Shown here in pieces: positions 55,261 to 64,000 of a stretch of 64,000 nt of DNA (its first letter is position 1; every line of letters begins with the position of its first letter). The notes under the pieces are model-generated. The model saw only the letters and a program-made list of their open reading frames with translations, did no database searches and was not told the DNA's origin. Origin of the DNA: Ephemerocybe angulata. Lineage: Eukaryota > Basidiomycota > Agaricomycetes > Agaricales > Psathyrellaceae. The translations under genes were made by a program, and so were the position numbers. Location: positions 186,001-250,000 of the forward strand of contig JAACJK010000174.1 of NCBI GenBank assembly GCA_013368325.1, given 5' to 3'.

Positions 55261-56704
55261 TCAGACCTTCATGTCTGGAGGGAAACTTCGGTCAGGTCTT
55301 CGTATGGTCGGGGAGGGAGGGTACTCGTGGTCTGTCTTGCTAATTGGGGTCATAATCACGTCCATACCGTGCTGCTCAGTGACGGTCGTGACTGTGATAG
55401 GCATGTTAAGACGCTGCCGACCTGCCTCTGCACCGTCTGCCGACACCCAAGTTGGATAGAATGAGTTGGATGGATAATGGCCTCTGCTTGTAGACTCCAG
55501 GCGAGCGACGTGGGTACGGAGAGCGATCATGGAGAACACGATACCTGGAGAATACATCAACGACGGCAAGAGAGATGAATCCGAAAGCTTTGTACCTGTT
55601 ATCGGGCCTTGAGCGTATTGTGGAAGAACCACAGCCGGATGGTGTATAAGGAATAGAATGATGATGATAATCGTGAGCACGGTATACAACATCGCGCTCT
55701 CGACGAGAATTCTGAAAATCGTCATCAGGTTGACCGCGGACGAAAGTTGTGGAAGCCCCGAAGCCCTTGTCTGACGATGCTGCATATAGATTTTGTACGA
55801 GATCAAACCGGTTGTGAGGACGTTTTGGGCTAGGTTGAGGGGGAAGATGAGGTTCATTACTGGGACTATCTCGCTCATTTTGAAGTCTTGAGGTGCTTGG
55901 AACCATCGCCAGTTGACGAAAGTGGTCGCTGTCAATTTCAAATAGGTGTTAGTTTCTGTGTACTCGAGGTTGAGAACGTACCCATGCTAATGAGCAGGAA
56001 GATAATTGGAAGTACGATGACCCAGTAGTTTCTTCGCCATATGAGGAAGCACCGATATATCTGGCTCAGGAGTATATGAGTTTCCGCACGCATAAAAAGG
56101 AGGGGCGGAGACTCACGACAAGACCGTCACCTATCCAAGTGATCAGCGCCAGTATGACGAGATGCGAGAAGTTGTCCCATTGCGTGTACTGAATGAAGTA
56201 CATGTATGGTTGCGGTGGAACCGCCAGTTGTGCGTAACCTCGCACCAGCCGGTAAAGGGATGTTGCTGTCGTGCAATAAAAGTGAGCATATGGTAAAAGC
56301 CACGCGAACCTGGACTCCTGGATATCAACTCACCACAGTGTATCGTCGTCAGTATGAACATTGAGGTAGTAGATACCAAGAACACCTTTGAGGCGAAGTT
56401 CTCTACCGCTCGCTTCTTGAGCATGATCATGCAGGTCTTGACGAACATGTACGTGTATAGCCCTAGATATCCGTAATTATTACCACGCAAGTACCCAAAA
56501 CAGCGGAGGGTTGCGTACCATATACTACAGCCTAGTAAAACCATACCGTCTCATCAGTAACCGCGGTGAGGAAGAAAGGAAAAGAAAAGTTCTACTAACC
56601 TCGATCCAGATTGCGATCGGATAGTATACCTGTGAGTCTTGGTCATACTTTTGTTGGTCTGCAATGAGCTTTGCGAGCTCCTCTGGAGACGGGGTGTCCG
56701 ACAT
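55261..56704 (-). CDS. Seven-transmembrane integral membrane protein of a mushroom-specific family
   Basis: Likely a surface membrane protein; function unknown. The start is MSDTPSPEEL at 56704, the end at 55261. Exons in order: the N-terminus to WIE (donor near 56598), the microexon AVVYG, then YTYMFVKTCMIML...FILTTIHC, then LYRLVRGYAQL...LITWIGDGLV, then YRCFLIWRRNYWVIVLPIIFLL, then TTFVNWRWFQ...QYAQGPIT, then GIVFSMIALRTHVA and a hydrophilic tail. Seven hydrophobic segments are visible. The segment DGLV-YRCFLIW-NYWVIVLP is the signature of a family very abundant in Agaricomycetes, often annotated only as a domain of unknown function. Some internal boundaries are approximate. Tail-to-tail with the BTB gene, about 195 bp apart. 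Confidence 0.8.
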
Positions 56705-58030
56705 GCTGATGGAGCGAGAAGGGGGGATAAACAGATCTCACATGTTAGACGAGGGACCGAAGGCTCTCCCTTTATGTCCGATGTTCGCTCGCCCCCCAAC
56801 CTCCAGGTGGAGCACTGAGGGAAGTTTCTAAGGGATACGTAGTGCCGTTCCTGGTAATCATGGGCTCTTGATCGCCCGCCTTGTGGTTGCCACAAGATTC
56901 AATTGCAAAGCTCAAAGCATCCCAGGGTTAGCCACACGAATCCCCAGACGGGACCGGCGCCGATGTTCCTTGAACTTCCTTCTGAGCTTTACACCCACGG
57001 GCCCCAACATGGGCCTATGGTGGATGAGCATATACAAGAGACTTGGGCTTGAGTGGGAATATAGCGGACGCCGAGCCCCTAACGATCACATCACCTCTCA
57101 CGGCATCCGCCCAGCTCGATGTGCCTCTCAACTGAATGCTCGGCTCTGTGTTCCCTTGGGTACGCCACCCGGTACACTCCCCAGTTGCATGTGCCTAGAG
57201 GTTGAAACCGGAATGCTCCCCGGAACGCTCTACGGTATGTAATCCATCCTCAAGGCGGCCGAAAACTTTTACAAAATAGAGATTTATGTAATGGGAGGGT
57301 ACATACGATGAGATTTGTTGGGCGCTCCGAGTCCCGGCGCTTGTTCCGTGGGTGGCTGGTGGGATTCGAGCTTGATCCTATCTGTCGCACCTCCAAGCTC
57401 GACCTTCCTCCTTGTGTCTGTATCAGAGTTGCGCATCCATTCCAACTCAGACTCGACACCTCACACTGAAGATTACTTAGTTACAAGGTCTGACCTGCAG
57501 TGCACTTGCGTGCTATCCCTCGCTTGTAGTGCTCAATGAAATCACAGGATCATCACCAATACGGAATAGCAATTGCCTCCTCCGATTCCAGCTTCCTCTT
57601 TCCCAAGCCGAGACATGCCTCGCCCTTCAAAATGGGGGAATTAGTTTACTTGGAAGCGAGAGCTCGTAATGTTCCCAGGGAGAGGAATGGCTTCGCTAAT
57701 TCGCCGCTAATGCGGTCGGCTCTTTCCTTGTGTTAATTGATGTGGGATACCCAACATATGCAGCACGATTTCTCCCCAGTCGCACAGCATGTCATGTATC
57801 TCAACCATCAGACTTTTTTCAGATGGTGCCCTGACTTGGTTGTAACGAACGTAAGGTGATTGGACTCCGTGAGAGACGAGTGTGTGCCATGTGCGCGCCC
57901 ATCCTGCCGGCTTGATTCTGGGATACCGTAGGCTTCGTAATTTGTAGACTGTGCGAACACACAAGCACAACGACATGGTACCCCACAAGGGCGCCGAAGT
58001 AGGTAGCCAGGTACCAGCTATCGTCCACTT
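56705..58030. other. Intergenic stretch between divergent genes
   Basis: Lies between the start of the 7-TM gene and the GMC oxidoreductase promoter. Open frames here (for example 56868-57242 plus, 57750-58397 minus) lack domain character. Nothing else recognised. Confidence 0.35.
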
Positions 58031-58037
58031 TATAAAG
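58031..58037 (+). promoter_or_regulatory. TATA box (TATAAAG) of the GMC oxidoreductase
   Basis: TATAAAGGGG at 58031, 73 bp before the second base of the start codon region, in a clear position for RNA polymerase II. Confidence 0.55.
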
Positions 58038-58109
58038 GGGGAGAGGAACCGTACAACGATCATTGACATTCTCGTCAACACCTCCTCCTACACAGTCCCT
58101 ACTCTCGAA

Positions 58110-60319
<2,210 letters not shown>

Positions 60320-60551
60320 ATTCTTCTTAACTTATTCATATTTACACCGCCATGGTATCTTTCTGTCTTAAATACACGATTTGTAGTGATATCTATCGCT
60401 CTTTGAGCCTCATCGCCCCTGACCTTCCCTGAACTTCCTTCTTGCGCTAATACCCTCGTCGCTTTTTTGGGGCTTGGGTTTCAGCTCAAGTCAATAGTAG
60501 GTAAGTGCCCCTCGGCTCTGTGAAACTCGTGTCGTACGTATATCGGTTATG

Positions 60552-60999
60552 TGAACCAACTTACGTTTAGTCGATACATCAGGAAAAATACATATTACTT
60601 GCTCACTTTCGACCAGTTTTTCACTTTTGGAAAGCAAAAAAGTGCGAAAGCTCAAAAAAGGCGCGATCTTTGGCGGGGATTTCCCATGTCAATCATCTCT
60701 ATTGAATCACTTTCCCGTATTCGGGACCTGGCTTTTTACTTTTCGCCTTTTTGGCCCTTATTGCCCTTTTCAACCCCTTTTTCGGGTTGTACAAGGCCCA
60801 AAAACCGGCAAAAAGTAAGTTGTATTTTTCCCGATGTATCTGGCATTCATTGATATTGAAGCATCGCCATTGGTGGTGGTATCAATGCAGATTCACAACT
60901 GCACCACGAACCAACTTCCATTTCGTCGATATCTGGCATTTATTGATATTGAAGCATCGCCATTGGCGCTGGTGTATCAATGCAGATTCACAACTGCAC
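60552..60999. repeat. Two tandem copies of an about 93-bp unit, the first split by the MITE
   Basis: GAACCAACTT...GTCGATA and TCTGGCATT...CACAACTGCAC occur twice: 60552-60576 plus 60837-60904, and again at 60907-60999. The copies differ at a handful of positions. No function is seen. Confidence 0.75.
60575..60838. mobile_element. 260-bp Tc1/mariner-type MITE, TSD TA
   Basis: Element 60577-60836 with ends CATCAGGAAAAATACA and, on the other strand, CATCGGGAAAAATACA, flanked by TA on both sides. The neighbouring tandem unit (60907-60999) still carries the empty site GTCGATATCTGGC, which equals the flanks minus the element and one TA. No coding sequence inside; the interior has further short inverted repeats of AAAAAG. 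Confidence 0.8.
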
Positions 61000-61600
61000 T
61001 ATAATCAGCGGCTTATGGACAGATGGAACGAGGTTCACGTCAGTAACTATGTCGTGTAGGTGCTTCCTCACCACTGCGGACGATCCTAGTCTGCGATGAT
61101 TGATGGAGAACACATCGGAAGCCTTTATGATGTCAAGTCTTCGAGCGCGCGTTGATTACTGTTGTGCAGCCACTGCCTGAGGAGATAGAACTGGCTCGAT
61201 GTTTTGGCTCCTAGCCTTTTAGCTGGAGAGAGTGTTATAGTTGACAGAGCTTTAGCAAACTATCCGACCCGAGTTATATCCATATTTTTCTTTGTTATCC
61301 CATTTAGAGCGACTGCCAGACGTGCCAGTGAGCAGGAGGTTAGACGAACAAAAATGGATATATGTGTTGGCTCAGGTTGCCAGTCTGCAGTGCTTCTTTT
61401 GATCATCCATGTCTGTGTTTCAACTGAAGTCGTATTCGCAGTCCGGGCGCCATTTTTTGTTGCGCCCAGAAGTATAAATGCACGCAGAGGATGGTATGGA
61501 CATCTCCAGAGCCGGTCTCCCACCCCATTTATCCGCCCAACAACAGTTATACTGGCACTTAACTGACGTCTGATCCCCTTGCACTAATTCACCTGCAATA
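61000..61600. other. Intergenic stretch
   Basis: Upstream of the secreted protein gene. Open frames (for example 61204-61566 plus) lack coding character. Nothing recognised. Confidence 0.35.
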
Positions 61601-62906
61601 ATGTCCTTCACATCTGTGGGTCCTTGAAACTATTGTGCATACTCGCGCAGGCGCGTATCTTACACGACTAACAGATCCTTCGTTCCACTGCCCTGGCCAC
61701 CCTCGCCCTATCGGCCACGCTGTCCAGCGCGATGCCAATTAACCTACGCACACAGCGGCTTGTCGCTCGCGGTGACGATGTTGGAAAGTCGTGCTACCCC
61801 TTAACTCTCGACCAAGCCAAGCAATGTCAGTCTTAATGGTATCCTCCTTCCAGACATGCTGACACGTTACCGATGCAGTGCCCGGGTGGAGCAAAATTGA
61901 ACAATACGCCAAAGATACTTGGGGTGAGGGCGGGGTCAATCTCGAGACCAATCCCTCCGCTTACCCCGATCGGGGTGCGAGCGCTTGCATAGGGAGTTCG
62001 CGCATCGCCGTTCAGTATAGCGGTACGCCATACTCTACCAAGGGCGGAGTTTTCAGTTCCCGATTCTATACCTGACGTCTGCGGCATTAGAGAAGCCACA
62101 GTGCAGTACCACCAAAGATGAGATCCATGGAACTGCGGATGGAACGACCCAGGAGGTCAAATTCAAGCTGGATGCAGGTGTCTCGCAGACCTCTACTTGG
62201 ACAGTAACACGTACGTGCTGAACATTACCCAGAGAGCCTACCTGTTAACAGCTAATTTACCCATACATAGAATCCTCTTCGCTCACCACGGGGGCGAAGT
62301 TTGGCGTCAGCGTTGGAATCCCAGACCTAGGGCTTGACGCCAGTGCAGAAACGTACTTTGAAACGACAATCACAGATGAACGGTCGTCATCGTACGTCCT
62401 CTCCAGTGATAGTGAACCCTCCAAGGTGCCTAATATGATTCAATCCAGATTCTCTACCACCGGAAGTAGCATGCGTGGCTATGAGCTAACATACACCAAC
62501 GAGCCTGGGAAAGAGTGCAAACTGACTGTACGTTTTCTAGAAGCATTTCTACTGGCGCAGATACGGAGAGCTGACTGAATACAAATATAGCTCGAAACCA
62601 AGAGCTGTACAGCTGGGGCAAGTGGTCGCGCGCCCATCGTTGCCACAGGCGTCGTCTGGTTCAATTACGAAGATAAGCGGGCGCCGATTGGCCACCCCGA
62701 GGACGGGGAACACTACAAGTGTACGTAGGATAACCTATCCACCTATCCTCAACATATCATTCACTAACGTGTGGTGTACCATAGACGCCGCCTTTATCGA
62801 TTCCATCCTTACTCCGGAGGAGAGGACGTTATATACCGAGTTCCGCGGTCCCATAAACTCGCAGTCGAAGGCCTCGTATGCAACAAACTGCGTCGAGAAG
62901 AAGTAG
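61601..62906 (+). CDS. Secreted beta-rich protein of unknown function, eight exons, 293 residues
   Basis: Exons 61601-61615, 61675-61825, 61879-62022, 62091-62210, 62271-62391, 62449-62527, 62591-62720 and 62785-62906 join in frame, with total length an exact multiple of three. The fourth exon is reached only by using the GTACGC donor at 62023, which skips an apparent stop. A hydrophobic leader (STALATLALSATLSSA) precedes an LVARGDD stretch, so the product is probably secreted and trimmed after the basic residue. The mature part has an N-terminal PGWSKIEQYAKD region with paired cysteines, a Ser/Thr-rich alternating middle and a C-terminal VVWFNYED segment. The middle resembles beta-hairpin regions of aerolysin-like pore formers, but this is a fold guess and activity is not implied. 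Similar secreted proteins seem common in mushrooms. Confidence 0.65.
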
Positions 62907-63373
62907 TCCACCCCTCCTTTGCCTGGCTAAAGTGGGGCTTGTTAATGGTCGTTATCTAATCAGCCCACGTTGGTGTTCCAATGCATGTCTGTACTGCAGA
63001 GAATGTCTCGCCTTCATGAATGTGCCGAGCGTCTGGTTGCGGATACAAAGGTCGTGTTGTGATTGTCCGCACACCCTAGTATTCCTCCTCGAATATCTCC
63101 AGCCCCTTTGCTCTATAAACCAGTTACTGCGGCTTAGAATGCTGCTGCGTGTATGAGGCCACAGGTCAAGATTTGACTGGGAGACTGAATCGGTCCCGGT
63201 CAGAGGGCCTGTTAGCGACTGCGCATGATTGTTAATACTCGTCTGAGTGGCATTCAGTCTCCCTGGATAGGGTATATTCTCGAGAGTATTTAAGGTCGAC
63301 ATGAAAGCTGGAATGCCATACATTCAAGGCACCCCGGACTCCAAACCATTCCACGTCTCGTACCCAGAATAGG
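62907..63373. other. Intergenic stretch
   Basis: Between the secreted-protein stop and the GST-like start. Contains TATAAAC-like and CTCTATAAACC sequence at about 63111-63121, far from the ATG. No gene recognised. Confidence 0.35.
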
Positions 63374-64000
63374 ATGATCACATTCTTCGACATCCCCTCC
63401 AAGCTCCCCAACAAAGTCTGGTCAGGCAACACCTGGCGAACACGCTTCATACTCTACAAAAATCTGCCATACACCACCCAATGAGTCGAATACTCCGACT
63501 TCGCCTCGACACTGCAGAAGCACAGAATCTCACCAATCGGCACCAGGCCCGACGGGAGCCCCATCTACAGCCTCCCCGCGATCCTGTACACTGGCGACGA
63601 GACGCACCAGGTGAAAGTAGCCCTGTCCGACTCCTTCGCCATCGCGGAGTACCTCGACAACGCGTATACAGACTCTCCGAGGGTTCTTCCAGAGGATCTC
63701 CGCGAGCGAGCTGAGCAGAGGACGTTCGCCGACACGTTCTGGGCATCTCGGATGCCCATGTTTGCCCTCGTCGTATTGGCGCTCTTCCCCATTATGAATG
63801 AAGCAAGTCGCGAGCTATTCTCGAAGTCCAGCGTCGTACCAATCAGCGGCAAATGGAAGGCTGAGCGCCTCGAGGATCCAGATATCGAAGGAGGAGCGCC
63901 ATTCGTTCTGGGCGGAAGTCAAGGACGGTCTAGACAGCCTTGATAGAAAGATCAGAGGCCCATGGTATACCGGAGAGGTTATCACGTTCGCAGACTCTGT
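63374..64000 (+). pseudogene. Glutathione S-transferase-like gene with a stop and a frameshift, partial
   Basis: The start ATG is at 63374 (MITFFDIPSKLPNKVWSG), with the thioredoxin-fold pattern of fungal GSTs (WRTRFILYKNLPY). At 63482-63484 a TGA stands where the family has Trp (YTTQ-stop-VEYSDF). The frame then continues through PIYSLPAIL and ALSDSFAIAEYLDNAY, the glutathione-binding Ser region, into the helical domain. Near 63890 the frame shifts by one base to HSFWAEVKDGLDSLDRK...YTGEVITFADS, running off the window. No GT-AG intron explains either break. Sequencing error cannot be excluded for the shift. A very recent pseudogene is the simplest reading. Confidence 0.7.

Overview
The window looks like nuclear DNA of a filamentous basidiomycete (Agaricomycetes). 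Genes are split by many short GT-AG introns of about 44-85 nt. The gene families are typical mushroom ones: TPR-CHAT, F-box, BTB, a 7-TM integral membrane family, an allantoate-permease-type MFS transporter and a GMC oxidoreductase. The mobile elements are also fungal: chromodomain Ty3 elements, a Tad-like LINE, a Helitron and a DDE transposase. No ribosomal RNA, CRISPR array or bacterial feature was seen.

Positions 1-38,300 are mostly transposon-derived. In order they hold: a DDE transposase gene cut by the left window edge (1-2879, minus); a Helitron Rep-helicase that has lost the first half of its helicase and ends in a cysteine-protease-like domain (3591-9540, plus); a small three-exon unknown gene (10114-10748); a LINE (about 12,070-18,215, minus) whose second ORF is interrupted by a 520-bp TIR element with a perfect 8-bp target duplication; two unknown host-like genes (18286-18877 and 19495-20058, minus); a small non-autonomous LTR element filled with minisatellites (21571-23270); and two nested chromodomain Ty3 retrotransposons. 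The outer one (23908-37421, TSD GACTG) carries the inner one (28572-35237, TSD GTGTC) inside its gag. Each element has LTRs that look identical by eye, so both insertions are recent.

Positions 38,300-64,000 are gene-rich but damaged in places. They hold: a seven-exon TPR-CHAT gene with a near-identical 141-bp tandem array (38344-42249, plus); a WD40-like pseudogene (about 44425-44785, minus); an MFS permease (45166-47630, minus); an F-box pseudogene broken by several lesions including a 1.28-kb element with G-run-rich TIRs (49336-52344, minus); a BTB protein (53935-55066, plus); a 7-TM protein (55261-56704, minus); a secreted GMC oxidoreductase (58110-60319, plus); a Tc1/mariner-like MITE whose empty site survives next to it (60577-60836); a secreted beta-rich protein of unknown family (61601-62906, plus); and a GST-like gene with two lesions running off the right edge (63374-64000).

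The genes do not form an obvious cluster or pathway. GMC oxidoreductase, MFS permease, GST-like gene and secreted protein are typical of secretion, uptake and detoxification in mushrooms. TPR-CHAT, F-box, BTB and WD40 proteins belong to families that are large and variable in these fungi. The best candidates for something little described are the G-run TIR element with its adjoining hairpin, the Helitron protease fusion, the TPR-CHAT gene, and the tRNA-like core inside the 520-bp TIR element. Exon limits were read by eye from splice signals and reading frame.
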